From contig NZ_CP108529.1 in the NCBI RefSeq assembly GCF_036002945.1, forward strand, positions 3,038,001 through 3,102,000: a stretch of 64,000 nt of DNA. Direction: 5' to 3'. This stretch comes from Streptomyces sp. NBC_01224 (lineage in GTDB: Bacteria > Actinomycetota > Actinomycetes > Streptomycetales > Streptomycetaceae). The notes below the pieces were generated by a model, which saw nothing but the letters and a program-made list of their open reading frames with translations, searched no databases and was not told where the DNA came from. How positions within the stretch are numbered: position 1 is the stretch's first letter; every line of letters begins with the position of its first letter. The position numbers and the translations under genes are program-made. Shown here piece by piece: positions 8,709-19,010 of this stretch.

Positions 8709-9401
8709 ATGCCCGACATCCACGGCCCCGACGCCCTCGCCCCCGTCACGCTCGACCGCCGCGAAGGCCCTTACGGCGAAGTCGTTCTGCGGGAGCGGGG
8801 GGACGACTTCGAGATCATCGCCAACGGGTGCTTTCTGATGGACACCTCCGACGGGCGTTCCGAGCGGCTGCTGATCGACGCGGCGCTGGCCGCGCTGCCC
8901 GCCGACCGCGCGGCACCGGCGGTGCTCATCGGGGGTCTCGGGGTGGGGTTCTCGCTCGTCCGGGCCGCCGCCGAGCCGCGGTGGGGACGGATCGCCGTCG
9001 TCGAGCGGGAGCAGGCGATCGTGGACTGGCATCTGGAGGGGCCGCTGGCCGGGATCTCCGGTGCGGCGCTCGCCGATCCGCGGACCGCGATCCTGACGAC
9101 GGATCTCATTTCGTACCTGCGCACGACTACGGACCGTTACGACGCCCTGTGCCTGGACATCGACAACGGACCGGACTGGACGGTCACGGAGGACAACACG
9201 AGCCTGTACTCCCCCGCCGGTCTGGCGGACTGCCGGGAGCGACTGACACCGGGCGGCGTTCTCGCGGTGTGGTCCGCACAACCGTCCGCCGAGTTCGAAC
9301 AGGCTTTGCAGAATGCCGGATTCAGTGGGGTAAGGACGGAAGAGGTCAGTGTTGCCCGAGGTGTTCCCGACGTGGTGCATCTCGCACTTCGGACAGGCTG
9401 A
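8709..9401 (+). CDS. Spermidine-synthase-like methyltransferase-fold protein
   Basis: A 230-residue Rossmann-fold protein of the spermine/spermidine synthase superfamily. Glycine-rich motif I is VLIGGLGVGFSLVRA, the acidic residue after strand beta-2 is in IAVVEREQAIVDW, and YDALCLDIDNGPDW gives the later strand with the D-x-D-N-G-P-D motif seen in this Actinobacterial subgroup. It lacks the N-terminal beta domain of classical aminopropyltransferases, so spermidine synthesis is doubtful. An alternative is a small-molecule methyltransferase. It stands upstream of the two-component system and is probably transcribed alone. Confidence 0.8.
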   Translation: MPDIHGPDALAPVTLDRREGPYGEVVLRERGDDFEIIANGCFLMDTSDGRSERLLIDAALAALPADRAAPAVLIGGLGVGFSLVRAAAEPRWGRIAVVEREQAIVDWHLEGPLAGISGAALADPRTAILTTDLISYLRTTTDRYDALCLDIDNGPDWTVTEDNTSLYSPAGLADCRERLTPGGVLAVWSAQPSAEFEQALQNAGFSGVRTEEVSVARGVPDVVHLALRTG

Positions 9402-9623
9402 GAGCCCCCACCGGTATCCACGGCCCCCGGACGCCCGGGGGCCAAGCGCCACAAGGCCGACACTCCGCCACTTCGTCGCACCCAAGCCGTTACACCCTGC
9501 GTAGCCGAGAGCAGTCCGCTGCCTTTACGCTGCTGACCGGTGACGGGATCACCCATGACATCCACAAGCGAAGACCGTGCGTCCGGGGGAATGGCCCCCG
9601 TGAGAACGGGCAGGGGCGGGGCG

Positions 9624-10361
9624 ATGGAACAGACACACACCACCCACAACGGTGTCGCGGCCACCCCGGGCGCGCAGCGCCGGGTGCTGGTGGTCGAGGA
9701 CGACGTCACGATCGTCGAAGCCATTTCCGCCCGGCTGCGGGCCGAGGGCTTTCTCGTGCAGACCGCACTCGACGGACCCGCGGCCGTGGACGCGGCCGAG
9801 GCATGGCAGCCCGATCTGATGGTGCTCGACATCATGCTCCCCGGCTTCGACGGCCTGGAGGTCTGCCGCCGTGTGCAGGCCCGGCGGCCGGTGCCGGTGC
9901 TGATGCTGACGGCCAGGGACGACGAGACCGACATGCTGGTCGGCCTCGGGGTCGGCGCCGACGACTACATGACCAAGCCGTTCTCGATGCGCGAGCTGGC
10001 GGCCCGGGTGCACGTCCTGCTGCGCCGGGTCGAGCGTGCGGCACTGGCCGCTGTGACACCGCGCAGCGGCATACTGCGCCTCGGCGAGCTGGAGATCGAT
10101 CACGCGCAGCGCCGGGTCCGGGTGCGCGCCGAAGACGTCCACCTCACACCGACCGAGTTCGATCTGCTGGTCTGCCTGGCCAACACCCCGCGTGCGGTGC
10201 TCTCCCGGGAGCAGCTGCTGGCCGAGGTCTGGGACTGGGCGGACGCCTCCGGCACCCGGACCGTCGACAGCCACATCAAAGCGCTGCGCCGGAAGATCGG
10301 TGCGGAGCGGATCCGTACCGTGCACGGTGTCGGCTACGCCCTGGAGACCCCGGCGCCATGA
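9624..10361 (+). CDS. OmpR-family response regulator
   Basis: A 245-residue regulator with a receiver domain (acidic pair VVEDD at 24-27, phospho-acceptor Asp69 in LMVLDIMLPG, conserved Lys in DYMTKPF) and a C-terminal winged helix of the OmpR type (LTPTEFDLLVCLANTPRAVLSREQLL...VDSHIKALRRKIG). I start at ATG 9624 after the purine-rich GGGGCGGGG; in-frame starts at 9540 and 9555 would add an unconserved, Ser/Gly-rich extension. The stop overlaps the kinase start by ATGA. The pair sits directly upstream of kgd, as in S. coelicolor. Confidence 0.95.
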   Translation: MEQTHTTHNGVAATPGAQRRVLVVEDDVTIVEAISARLRAEGFLVQTALDGPAAVDAAEAWQPDLMVLDIMLPGFDGLEVCRRVQARRPVPVLMLTARDDETDMLVGLGVGADDYMTKPFSMRELAARVHVLLRRVERAALAAVTPRSGILRLGELEIDHAQRRVRVRAEDVHLTPTEFDLLVCLANTPRAVLSREQLLAEVWDWADASGTRTVDSHIKALRRKIGAERIRTVHGVGYALETPAP

Positions 10362-11434
10362 CCCGGCCCGGCTCCGGACTGCGCCCTTTCTCGGTCAAGG
10401 CCAAGCTGGGCACGCTCGTGGTGGTCTCGGTGTTCATCACCACCGGGCTGCTGATGGTGGCCGTGCGCACCAGGACCGAACTGCGCTTCATCACGGTGTT
10501 CTCGGTGATCGCGACCCTGCTGATCACCCAGTTCGTGGCGCACGGTCTGACTGCGCCGCTGGACGAGATGACGACCGTGGCCCGGTCGATATCGCACGGT
10601 GACTACACCAGACGGGTGAGCGGCGCCGACCGGCGTGACGAGCTCGGCGATCTGGCCCAGACGATCAACCGCATGGCGGACGATCTGGAGGCCGTGGACC
10701 GGCACCGCAAGGAGCTGGTGGCCAATGTGTCGCATGAGCTACGAACCCCCATCGCGGCGCTGAGAGCCGTGCTGGAGAACGTCGTGGACGGGGTGTCCTC
10801 GGCCGATCCGGAGACGATGCGCACGGCCCTGAAGCAGACCGAGCGGCTCGGCAAGCTGGTGGAGACGCTGCTGGACCTGTCCCGCCTGGACAACGGGGTG
10901 GTCACGCTCAAGGCCCGCCGTTTCGAGGTGTGGCCGTATCTGTCGGGTGTGCTGAAGGAGGCCAACCTCGCCGCCTCGCACCGCCGGCTGTCCTCCGGCT
11001 CCGGGAATCACACCCGCAAGGACGTACATCTGCATCTGGATGTGTCGCCGCCCGAGCTGACCGCGCACGCGGATGCGGAACGCCTGCACCAGGTCGTGGC
11101 CAATCTGATCGACAACGCTGTCAAGCACAGCCCGCCGCACGGCCGGGTCACTGTGCTGGCCCGGCGCGGGGCCGGACCGGAATCCCTGGCACTGGAGGTC
11201 CTGGACGAGGGCCCGGGCATTCCGGAGTCCGAGAGGCACCGCGTCTTCGAGCGTTTCAACCGCGGCGAGGTGCCGTCCCCGCACGGTCCGGGCAGCGACG
11301 GCGGTACGGGCCTGGGCCTGGCGATCGCCCGCTGGGCGGTGGATCTGCACGGCGGACGAATCGGCGTGGCCGAATCCGCTCGCGGTTGCCGCATCCAGGT
11401 CACTCTTCCGGGGATTCGGCAACCGCGAGGTTGA
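10358..11434 (+). CDS. Sensor histidine kinase
   Basis: A 358-residue membrane kinase. Two transmembrane helices (about 18-36 and 43-63) are separated by only a few residues, so there is almost no external sensor domain. Then come a HAMP domain, the phospho-acceptor His126 in NVSHELRTPIAALRA, and the catalytic ATPase boxes N (NLIDNAVKHS), G1 (DEGPGIP), F (RVFERFNRG) and G2 (GGTGLGLAIARW). It is translationally coupled to the response regulator. The lack of an extracellular loop suggests it senses a membrane or intracellular cue. Confidence 0.95.
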   Translation: MTRPGSGLRPFSVKAKLGTLVVVSVFITTGLLMVAVRTRTELRFITVFSVIATLLITQFVAHGLTAPLDEMTTVARSISHGDYTRRVSGADRRDELGDLAQTINRMADDLEAVDRHRKELVANVSHELRTPIAALRAVLENVVDGVSSADPETMRTALKQTERLGKLVETLLDLSRLDNGVVTLKARRFEVWPYLSGVLKEANLAASHRRLSSGSGNHTRKDVHLHLDVSPPELTAHADAERLHQVVANLIDNAVKHSPPHGRVTVLARRGAGPESLALEVLDEGPGIPESERHRVFERFNRGEVPSPHGPGSDGGTGLGLAIARWAVDLHGGRIGVAESARGCRIQVTLPGIRQPRG

Positions 11435-11691
11435 CATAGGGTTCGAACCGGAAGGGCACGTTCTACGTGTTCTGTTCAAGGGGTACGGTCCAGGGGGCCG
11501 TAGCCGCGGTCCCGCGTACCCGAAGTGAAGCGGAACCATGCTTGTTTCCCGCCATTTCCTGCGCCGAAACCAGTCTTCCGATGTGACTTGCACGACGAAG
11601 ACCGGCCCGGCCTGCGTGGAACGGCTGGGGAGGCGTAGCCTTGATTTCCGCTGTCCATCACCTTGTGAAGCGGAAGAGGGCGGTTGCCGCC

Positions 11692-14600
11692 GTGTCGTCT
11701 CAGTCCCCCAGTAACTCGAGCATCTCGACCGACCAAGCCAGCCCGGGTACGAACCCGGCTGCAGCTTTCGGACCCAATGAGTGGCTCGTCGACGAGATCT
11801 ACCAGCAGTACCTCCAGGATCCCAGTTCGGTCGATCGCGCCTGGTGGGACTTCTTCGCCGACTACAAGCCGGGTACGTCCGGCACGGCGGACAAGCCCGT
11901 TCCCGGCGCCGCAGCCGCGGGGGCTGCGGTGACCCCGGCCCCGGCCGCCACCGCACCGGCCATCACACCCCAGGCCACTCCGGCGCAGGCCCCGGCTCCG
12001 GCCGTGAAGGCGCCCGCGGCCCCGGCGCCCGTACAGGCCGCTCCCGCCGCCGCTGCTCCGGCAGCCCCGGCGAAGGCCGCGCCGGCTCCGGCCGCGAAGG
12101 CCGCCGCTCCTGCGCCGGCCAAGCCCGCCGCGGCTGAGGCCACCGAGGCCCCGGCCGGCCCCGAGTACGTGACGCTGCGCGGTCCGTCGGCCGCCGTCGC
12201 GAAGAACATGAACGCCTCGCTGGAGCTGCCGACGGCCACGTCCGTCCGCGCCGTTCCGGTGAAGCTGCTCTTCGACAACCGCATCGTCATCAACAACCAC
12301 CTCAAGCGCGCCCGGGGCGGGAAGATCTCCTTCACGCACCTCATCGGGTACGCGATGGTGCAGGCCCTCAAGGCCATGCCGGCGATGAACCACTCCTTCG
12401 CGCTGAAGGACGGCAAGCCGACCCTGGTCAAGCCGGACCATGTCAACCTCGGTCTGGCCATCGACCTGGTGAAGCCGAACGGCGACCGCCAGCTGGTCGT
12501 CGCGGCCATCAAGAAGGCCGAGACGCTCAACTTCTTCGAGTTCTGGCAGGCCTACGAGGACATCGTCCGCCGCGCCCGCAACGGCAAGCTCGGCATGGAC
12601 GACTTCACCGGAGTCACCGCCTCGCTGACCAACCCCGGCGGCATCGGCACCGTGCACTCGGTGCCCCGTCTGATGCCCGGACAGGGCCTCATCATGGGCG
12701 TCGGCGCGATGGACTACCCGGCAGAGTTCCAGGGCACCTCGCAGGACACCCTGAACAAGCTGGGCATCTCCAAGGTCATGACGCTGACCTCGACGTACGA
12801 CCACCGGGTCATCCAGGGCGCCGCCTCCGGCGAGTTCCTGCGGATCGTCGCCCAGCTCCTCCTCGGCGAGAACGAGTTCTACGACGAGATCTTCAAGGCG
12901 CTGCGCATCCCGTACGAGCCGGTCCGCTGGCTCACGGACATCGACGCCTCGCACGACAACGACGTCACCAAGGCCGCGCGGGTCTTCGAGCTGATCCACT
13001 CCTACCGGGTCCGCGGCCATGTCATGGCCGACACCGACCCGCTGGAGTACCGCCAGCGCAAGCACCCCGACCTGGACATCACCGAGCACGGCCTCACCCT
13101 GTGGGACCTGGAGCGGGACTTCGCGGTCGGCGGTTTCGCCGGCAAGTCGATGATGAAGCTCCGCGACATCCTCGGTGTGCTGCGAGAGTCGTACTGCCGC
13201 ACCACCGGCATCGAGTTCATGCACATCCAGGACCCGAAGCAGCGCAAGTGGATCCAGGACCGGGTGGAGCGCACGCGCACCCAGCAGCCCGAGCGCGAGG
13301 AGCAGCTGCGCATCCTGCGCCGGCTGAACGCCGCCGAGGCGTTCGAGACGTTCCTGCAGACCAAGTACGTCGGCCAGAAGCGGTTCTCGCTGGAGGGCGG
13401 CGAGTCCGTCATCCCGCTGCTCGACGCGGTCATCGACTCCGCCGCCGAGGCCCGCCTCGACGAGGTCGTCATCGGTATGGCCCACCGCGGCCGGCTGAAC
13501 GTGCTGGCGAACATCGTCGGCAAGTCGTACGCGCAGATCTTCCGCGAGTTCGAGGGCAACCTCGACCCCCGGTCGATGCACGGCTCCGGCGACGTGAAGT
13601 ACCACCTGGGCGCCGAGGGCACCTTCACCGGTCTGGACGGCGAGCAGATCAAGGTCTCGCTGGCCGCCAACCCCTCGCACCTGGAGGCGGTCGACCCGGT
13701 CCTGGAGGGCATCGCCCGCGCCAAGCAGGACATCATCAACAAGGGCGGCACGGACTTCACGGTCCTGCCCGTCGCGCTCCACGGCGACGCGGCCTTCGCG
13801 GGTCAGGGCGTCGTCGCCGAGACGCTCAACATGTCGCAGCTGCGCGGCTACCGCACCGGCGGCACCGTGCACGTGGTGATCAACAACCAGGTCGGCTTCA
13901 CCGCCGCCCCGGAGTCCTCGCGCTCCTCGATGTACGCCACGGATGTGGCGCGGATGATCGAGGCGCCGATCATCCACGTCAACGGTGACGACCCCGAGGC
14001 CGTCGTCCGTGTCGCACGCCTGGCCTTCGAGTTCCGGCAGGCGTTCAACAAGGACGTCGTGATCGACCTCATCTGCTACCGCCGCCGCGGTCACAACGAG
14101 GGCGACAACCCGGAGTTCACCAACCCGCAGATGTACACCCTGATCGACAAGAAGCGCTCGGTGCGCAAGCTCTACACCGAGTCCCTCATCGGTCGCGGCG
14201 ACATCACGCTGGAAGAGGCCGAGCAAGCGCTGCAGGACTTCCAGGGTCAGCTGGAGAAGGTCTTCGCGGAGGTCCGCGAGGCCACCTCGCTGCCGGCTCC
14301 GGCACACATCCCCGAGGTCCAGCCCGAGTTCCCGGTCGCCGTGACCACCGCGGTCTCCCAGGAGGTCGTGAAGGTCATCGCGGAGTCCCAGGTCAACATC
14401 CCCGACCGGATCACCGTCCACCCCCGTCTGATGCCGCAGATGCAGCGCCGTGCCTCCTCTGTGGAGAACGGCACGATCGACTGGGGCATGGGCGAGACCC
14501 TGGCCATCGGTTCGCTGCTGATGGAGGGCACCCCGGTCCGGCTCGCCGGCCAGGACACCCGCCGCGGCACCTTCGGCCAGCGTCACGCGGTCCTCGTCGA

Positions 14601-15525
14601 CCAGGTGACCGGCGAGGACTACACCCCGCTGCTCTACCTCTCCGACGACCAGGCGCGCTACAACGTCTACGACTCGCTGCTCAGCGAGTACGCGGCGATG
14701 GGCTTCGAGTACGGCTACTCGCTGGCCCGTCCGGAGTCGCTGGTCATCTGGGAGGCCCAGTTCGGTGACTTCGTCAACGGCGCGCAGACCGTCGTCGACG
14801 AGTTCATCTCCTCGGCCGAGCAGAAGTGGGGCCAGACCTCCGGCGTCACGCTGCTGCTGCCGCACGGCTACGAGGGCCAGGGCCCGGACCACTCGTCCGC
14901 CCGCCCGGAGCGCTTCCTGCAGCTGTGCGCGCAGAACAACATGACGGTCGCCATGCCGACGCTCCCGTCGAACTACTTCCACCTCCTGCGGTGGCAGGTG
15001 CACAACCCGCACCACAAGCCGCTGGTCGTCTTCACCCCGAAGTCGATGCTCCGCCTCAAGGCGGCGGCGTCGAAGGCGGAGGAGTTCACCACCGGCGGCT
15101 TCCGCCCGGTGATCGGCGACGACTCGGTCGACCCGAACGCGGTGCGCAAGGTCGTCTTCTGCGCCGGCAAGGTCTACTACGACCTGGAGGCCGAGCGCGA
15201 GAAGCGCGGCGTCACGGACACCGCGATCATCCGTCTGGAGCGCCTGTACCCGCTGCCCGGTGCCGAGCTCCAGGCCGAGATCGCCAAGTACCCGAACGCC
15301 GCGAAGTACCTGTGGGCCCAGGAGGAGCCGGCCAACCAGGGTGCCTGGCCGTTCATCGCCCTGAACCTGATCGACCACCTGGACCTGGCCGTCGGCGCCG
15401 ACGTCCCGCACGGTGAGCGCCTGCGCCGCATCTCGCGACCGCACGGCTCGTCCCCGGCGGTCGGCTCGGCCAAGCGCCACCAGGCCGAGCAGGCACAGCT
15501 GGTCGCCGAGGTCTTCGAGGCCTGA
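11692..15525 (+). CDS. kgd: Multifunctional 2-oxoglutarate dehydrogenase E1 / succinyltransferase E2 (Kgd/OdhA type)
   Basis: A 1277-residue TCA-cycle enzyme of the actinobacterial fusion type. Residues ~1-45 hold the short E1 N-terminal motif ([16 protein letters not shown]), ~65-155 an Ala/Pro linker, ~160-420 an E2 succinyltransferase catalytic domain with the active-site His in [11 protein letters not shown], and the rest the thiamine-diphosphate E1 domain ([38 protein letters not shown]). No lipoyl domain is present, as expected for this family, which uses lipoyl groups of the pyruvate complex E2. The start GTG 11692 follows GGAAGAGGG; an in-frame TTG at 11641 would add 17 residues. The preceding two-component system may be functionally linked but is not obviously cotranscribed. 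Confidence 0.97.
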   Translation: MSSQSPSNSSISTDQASPGTNPAAAFGPNEWLVDEIYQQYLQDPSSVDRAWWDFFADYKPGTSGTADKPVPGAAAAGAAVTPAPAATAPAITPQATPAQAPAPAVKAPAAPAPVQAAPAAAAPAAPAKAAPAPAAKAAAPAPAKPAAAEATEAPAGPEYVTLRGPSAAVAKNMNASLELPTATSVRAVPVKLLFDNRIVINNHLKRARGGKISFTHLIGYAMVQALKAMPAMNHSFALKDGKPTLVKPDHVNLGLAIDLVKPNGDRQLVVAAIKKAETLNFFEFWQAYEDIVRRARNGKLGMDDFTGVTASLTNPGGIGTVHSVPRLMPGQGLIMGVGAMDYPAEFQGTSQDTLNKLGISKVMTLTSTYDHRVIQGAASGEFLRIVAQLLLGENEFYDEIFKALRIPYEPVRWLTDIDASHDNDVTKAARVFELIHSYRVRGHVMADTDPLEYRQRKHPDLDITEHGLTLWDLERDFAVGGFAGKSMMKLRDILGVLRESYCRTTGIEFMHIQDPKQRKWIQDRVERTRTQQPEREEQLRILRRLNAAEAFETFLQTKYVGQKRFSLEGGESVIPLLDAVIDSAAEARLDEVVIGMAHRGRLNVLANIVGKSYAQIFREFEGNLDPRSMHGSGDVKYHLGAEGTFTGLDGEQIKVSLAANPSHLEAVDPVLEGIARAKQDIINKGGTDFTVLPVALHGDAAFAGQGVVAETLNMSQLRGYRTGGTVHVVINNQVGFTAAPESSRSSMYATDVARMIEAPIIHVNGDDPEAVVRVARLAFEFRQAFNKDVVIDLICYRRRGHNEGDNPEFTNPQMYTLIDKKRSVRKLYTESLIGRGDITLEEAEQALQDFQGQLEKVFAEVREATSLPAPAHIPEVQPEFPVAVTTAVSQEVVKVIAESQVNIPDRITVHPRLMPQMQRRASSVENGTIDWGMGETLAIGSLLMEGTPVRLAGQDTRRGTFGQRHAVLVDQVTGEDYTPLLYLSDDQARYNVYDSLLSEYAAMGFEYGYSLARPESLVIWEAQFGDFVNGAQTVVDEFISSAEQKWGQTSGVTLLLPHGYEGQGPDHSSARPERFLQLCAQNNMTVAMPTLPSNYFHLLRWQVHNPHHKPLVVFTPKSMLRLKAAASKAEEFTTGGFRPVIGDDSVDPNAVRKVVFCAGKVYYDLEAEREKRGVTDTAIIRLERLYPLPGAELQAEIAKYPNAAKYLWAQEEPANQGAWPFIALNLIDHLDLAVGADVPHGERLRRISRPHGSSPAVGSAKRHQAEQAQLVAEVFEA

Positions 15526-15548
15526 CCGGTCGCTGTATGAACGCCGAG

Positions 15549-15585
15549 GGGCCCGGTCCCGCGAGTTGATCGCGAGGCCGGGCCC
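15549..15585. terminator. Bidirectional terminator between kgd and the first fxsT gene
   Basis: GGGCCCGG (15549-15556) pairs with CCGGGCCC (15578-15585), and an inner CGCGA/TCGCG extends the stem. It lies between the convergent stop codons of kgd and the minus-strand FxSxx block, and marks the left edge of that block. Confidence 0.75.
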
Positions 15586-15602
15586 TTCGGCATGCGTACG
15601 GT

Positions 15603-18600
15603 TCAGATGATCAGGGGTTCGAAGTCCCAGAAGGCCAGGGACTCGACGCGTACCCAGTCACCCGCATGCCGGCAGGCGGTGGCGAGCGGGTGCTCCGGTC
15701 CCAGCGATGCGGCGGCCCGTGTGCGGTTCACCCGGCCCAGTTCGTGTGCCTCGTCGGCCCACCCGTTCCTCATCCGGACGATCGTCGCGTTCAGTGCGCA
15801 CCCGATCGCCCATGGGTGTTCGTCCCCGACCGCCTCGGCCATCAGGGTGCGGGCCCTTTCGATCTCGTAGCTCGCGGTGTCCCGCTCACCCAGTGTCCAG
15901 CGCATCAGCCCGAGGTTGCCCTCGACCCCGATGGTGTACGGGTGCTCCTCGCCCAGCATCCACCGGTATCCCACCACCACCTCCTCGTGCAGCCGCAAGG
16001 CTCGCCCAAACTCGCCCGACCGCCGCTCCGCCCAGGCTCCGCTCGCCGTGATCAGCAAAGTGAGCGGGTCGTGCCCGCCGAGGAGCCGCAGACAGCGCTC
16101 CCGCACATCAGTGAGGAGGGGCAGGGCGGCGGCCGGACCGTCCGCGAAGTACTGGCACAGCGCGAGGTTGTGCTGGGCGCGCAGGGTCTGCGGATTGTTG
16201 GCCCCCATCGACTGCAGATGTCCGCCGACCGTGTGCCGCAGAGTCTCCCCGGCCTCACGGTGGTGTCCGAGCAGCCGCAGGTCGATGGCGCAGTTGATCT
16301 CGGAGTACAGGGTGGCCGGAGCGCTTGCGCCCAGCACGGAGCGTCGCCGGGCCAGGGTGTGCCGGTCCTGCTCCAGCGCCTCGCCGTACCGCCCCAGGAG
16401 CCGCAGCGACACGGCGAGGTTGTTGTCCGCGTTCAGCGTGCGGTAGTCCTCCTGGCCCAGAACGGTGAAGTAGCGGTCGCGGATCGAGGCGGAGAGTTCC
16501 AGCGCCTCCGGGTAGCGCCCGAGACCCCGCAGATCGGCGGCGAGGCCGCCCGCCGCCCGCAGATGCTCCGGATCCAGTTCGCCGCGTTCGGCCCGCAGAT
16601 GGTCGGCCGCCGCGCGCTCGACGCCTTCGCTCGTCCGGTAGTTGCCGAGGGCACGCAGCAGATTGGCGTAGTGGTGGCCGAGGTCCCAGATCCGTGGGTG
16701 TGTCCCGCCGAGCAGTGTCCGCCAGGAGTTCATGGCCGGTTCGGCGAGCCGGATGCCGCTGCCGTACTCCCCGGAGAGGTACATGTAGCGCAGACAGTCC
16801 AGAACAAGTGTCTGCACCGGGAATTCGGTGCTCTCCAGCACCTCCGCCCACTTCAGATGCGGGGTGATCGCGGCGTATTGCGGCCACATCCGCACGTCGG
16901 AGGGCTGCCCGCTGTTGATGGCGGCCAGCGCGGTCCGGGCCGCCCTGCGGTACTCCTCGCGCTTGGCGTCCGGCATGTCGCTCCGCACCATCCGGTGGAT
17001 CATGCGGTGTATGTGGAGGGCCCCGTCCAGCTCCGTCGCCCCGGTCGTGGGGGTGCCGGTGGTCTCCAGCCGGGTGATGGAGTAGCGCAGCAGCTGCTGG
17101 ATGGCGCGGTCGAGCGCGCCGGGGTCCACGAAGATTTCCAGGCCGGTGACGGTGTGCCAGGCGATCCTCCGCAGCAGGTGGAGGGGGAGGGCGTCGGGCG
17201 CGAAACAGGTGCAGATCCTGAGGAGTTCGACCGCCTCGGGGGCCAGTTCCGTGATCCTGTTCAGCAGTATCGACCAGGCGGTCCGGAAGGCGAGCGGGAA
17301 GTCCGCGGAGACCTTGACGACGTCCTGGTCGATGCCGCCTTCGAGGAGCTCGATGTACTCCTCCACCGACATGTCGGAGTCGTTGAGCCAGCCCGCGGTC
17401 TGGTCGAGGAGCAGCGGGAGGTCTTCGAGTGCGTCGGCGAACTGGTCGGCCTCGGCCGGGGTCAGGCGCGGGGCCCGGCGGCGGATGAAGGCGACCGACT
17501 CCTCGCGGTCGTAGACCGGGACCTCGACGAGGTTGCTGTTGTGCTGGCTCCACTCCGGGTTGCGGGAGGTGATCAGGACATGTCCGGGGCCGGTCGGCAC
17601 CAGGTCCCAGATCTGTTCGGGTTCGTCGGCGCCGTCGAGGACCAGGAGCCAGTGGGAGTGGGGCTCGCCGCGGCGCAGCGCGTCACGTACCGCGCGCAGC
17701 CGTTCGCCGTACTCGGCGCCGGTGGACAGACCCAGTTCGGGGGCGAGTTCGGCGAGCTTCTGACGGTAGAGAGTCCGGCGATCGGCGGGCACCCACCACA
17801 CCACGTCGTACTCGGAACCGAAACGGTAGACGTACTCGGCTGCCAACTGGGTCTTCCCGACGCCGGACATGCCGTGCAGCGTCACCACCCCGGCACCGGG
17901 TCCGGCGTCCTGGAAGACCTCGTACGTCCGGTTGAGCAGCTCCTCCCGGCCGGTGAACCGGGTGCTGCGCCTCGGCACCCCGCCCCACACCTCGGGGATC
18001 TCGGCCGGAAACCGGGGCCCCTGCCTGGCCTCGACGGACTCGGGCAGCGGGTCGGTGGACAGACCCAGACGGACCAGCAGCCGCCGCTCGGCCTCGTCGG
18101 CGCCGACGGCGGTCAGGTCTGCGGCTTCGAGGAGCGAGGTGGCGCCGGGCAGCGCGGAGGTGGTGACACTGACGGCCGCGAAGCGGTCGGGGTCGGAGGC
18201 GACGACCTCCCGCAACGCGCTGTCCCACTCGTCGCGGCTGCGCGGACCGAGCTGGAAGTACCAGTCGCTGAGGATCAGCAGTACCTGGCCCCGGGCGAGC
18301 AACAGGTCCCGCAACATCTCCTCCAGTGGGAGCTCCGACGGGGGGTCCCAGCGCTGGCGGACGACCGTCACTCCACGGCGCTCCAGACGGTCTCCGATCC
18401 ATGCCGCCCAGGCGCGGTTGAAACCGGCGAAACTGATGGTGACATGGTCCGCAGGACCGGACGCCGGTCGCGTGGCCGGAGGTGTCCCGGAGGGCTCGGT
18501 GGTCGCCGAGGTCTCCGGTCGCGCGGGCGGCGCCGCGTCCACGGTGGCCGGCCAGTACTCCTCGGGTGCGGGCGACCGGTCGGGGACGTATCCGACGACC

Positions 18601-19010
18601 GACGGGGACTGCGCGGACCCGTCCACTGCCGGTTCCCTGATCCGGCAGGGCAGCGCGGCCTTGCGGACCGGCATCCCCCACTGGTTGGTGATGGTGAGCC
18701 ACAGTCCGGCGGGCCCGGTCACCCGGCCCGCCGTGACGACGAACCGCGCCGGGCCGTACGTACCGCCGTAGCGGTGCAGTACGAGCGCGGGGTCGTCGAG
18801 CACCTCGCAGACGAAGTGCGGACCGCCGTCCAGCGCGACGGTGAAGGTCAACTCCTCGTCCTGGTAGGGCCATGCCTCGCAGTCGTCCTCGCCCTGCGGC
18901 CCGAGCGGACCGCGCAGGTCGACGGTGACGAGATAGGCGCAACCCGCCTCGGCCTCGTGGGGGCGGCTGACGACGGGCTCGACCAGAAGGGTCTGTTCCT
19001 CACCGTTCAC
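15603..19010 (-). CDS. fxsT: FxSxx-COOH system TIR/NB-ARC/TPR protein 1 (FxsT type, with extra N-terminal domain)
   Basis: A 1135-residue STAND-type switch protein. Residues 1-~125 form an extra all-beta-looking domain (no match recognised), ~126-188 a Pro/Ala linker, ~189-320 a TIR-like domain (VTISFAGFNRAWAAWIGDRL; later DEWDSALREV), ~350-620 NB-ARC with P-loop GMSGVGKT at 380-387, Walker B LLVLDGADE and a VLITSRNPEW sensor, then ~700-1120 tetratricopeptide repeats of the kinesin-light-chain kind. It ends in F-W-D-F-E-P-L-I-I. The GTG start at 19010 overlaps the stop of the CHAT gene by 11 nt, with GGGAAGGGGC before it. The region 17259-18443 is nearly identical in DNA to 25415-26599 in the second fxsT gene. 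The name follows the NCBI 'FxSxx-COOH system tetratricopeptide repeat protein' family; the signal detected is unknown. Confidence 0.88.
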   Translation of the reverse strand: MNGEEQTLLVEPVVSRPHEAEAGCAYLVTVDLRGPLGPQGEDDCEAWPYQDEELTFTVALDGGPHFVCEVLDDPALVLHRYGGTYGPARFVVTAGRVTGPAGLWLTITNQWGMPVRKAALPCRIREPAVDGSAQSPSVVGYVPDRSPAPEEYWPATVDAAPPARPETSATTEPSGTPPATRPASGPADHVTISFAGFNRAWAAWIGDRLERRGVTVVRQRWDPPSELPLEEMLRDLLLARGQVLLILSDWYFQLGPRSRDEWDSALREVVASDPDRFAAVSVTTSALPGATSLLEAADLTAVGADEAERRLLVRLGLSTDPLPESVEARQGPRFPAEIPEVWGGVPRRSTRFTGREELLNRTYEVFQDAGPGAGVVTLHGMSGVGKTQLAAEYVYRFGSEYDVVWWVPADRRTLYRQKLAELAPELGLSTGAEYGERLRAVRDALRRGEPHSHWLLVLDGADEPEQIWDLVPTGPGHVLITSRNPEWSQHNSNLVEVPVYDREESVAFIRRRAPRLTPAEADQFADALEDLPLLLDQTAGWLNDSDMSVEEYIELLEGGIDQDVVKVSADFPLAFRTAWSILLNRITELAPEAVELLRICTCFAPDALPLHLLRRIAWHTVTGLEIFVDPGALDRAIQQLLRYSITRLETTGTPTTGATELDGALHIHRMIHRMVRSDMPDAKREEYRRAARTALAAINSGQPSDVRMWPQYAAITPHLKWAEVLESTEFPVQTLVLDCLRYMYLSGEYGSGIRLAEPAMNSWRTLLGGTHPRIWDLGHHYANLLRALGNYRTSEGVERAAADHLRAERGELDPEHLRAAGGLAADLRGLGRYPEALELSASIRDRYFTVLGQEDYRTLNADNNLAVSLRLLGRYGEALEQDRHTLARRRSVLGASAPATLYSEINCAIDLRLLGHHREAGETLRHTVGGHLQSMGANNPQTLRAQHNLALCQYFADGPAAALPLLTDVRERCLRLLGGHDPLTLLITASGAWAERRSGEFGRALRLHEEVVVGYRWMLGEEHPYTIGVEGNLGLMRWTLGERDTASYEIERARTLMAEAVGDEHPWAIGCALNATIVRMRNGWADEAHELGRVNRTRAAASLGPEHPLATACRHAGDWVRVESLAFWDFEPLII

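Noticed and set aside
11432..11470. TTGACA at the end of the kinase gene as a kgd promoter
   Set aside because: It overlaps the kinase stop and no convincing -10 box follows at 16-18 bp, so I did not list it as a promoter.
11476..15480. Open frame of 1334 codons opposite kgd
   Set aside because: It has the same origin as above; leucine/arginine/valine-rich shadow of a very biased gene, no domain, no ribosome site.
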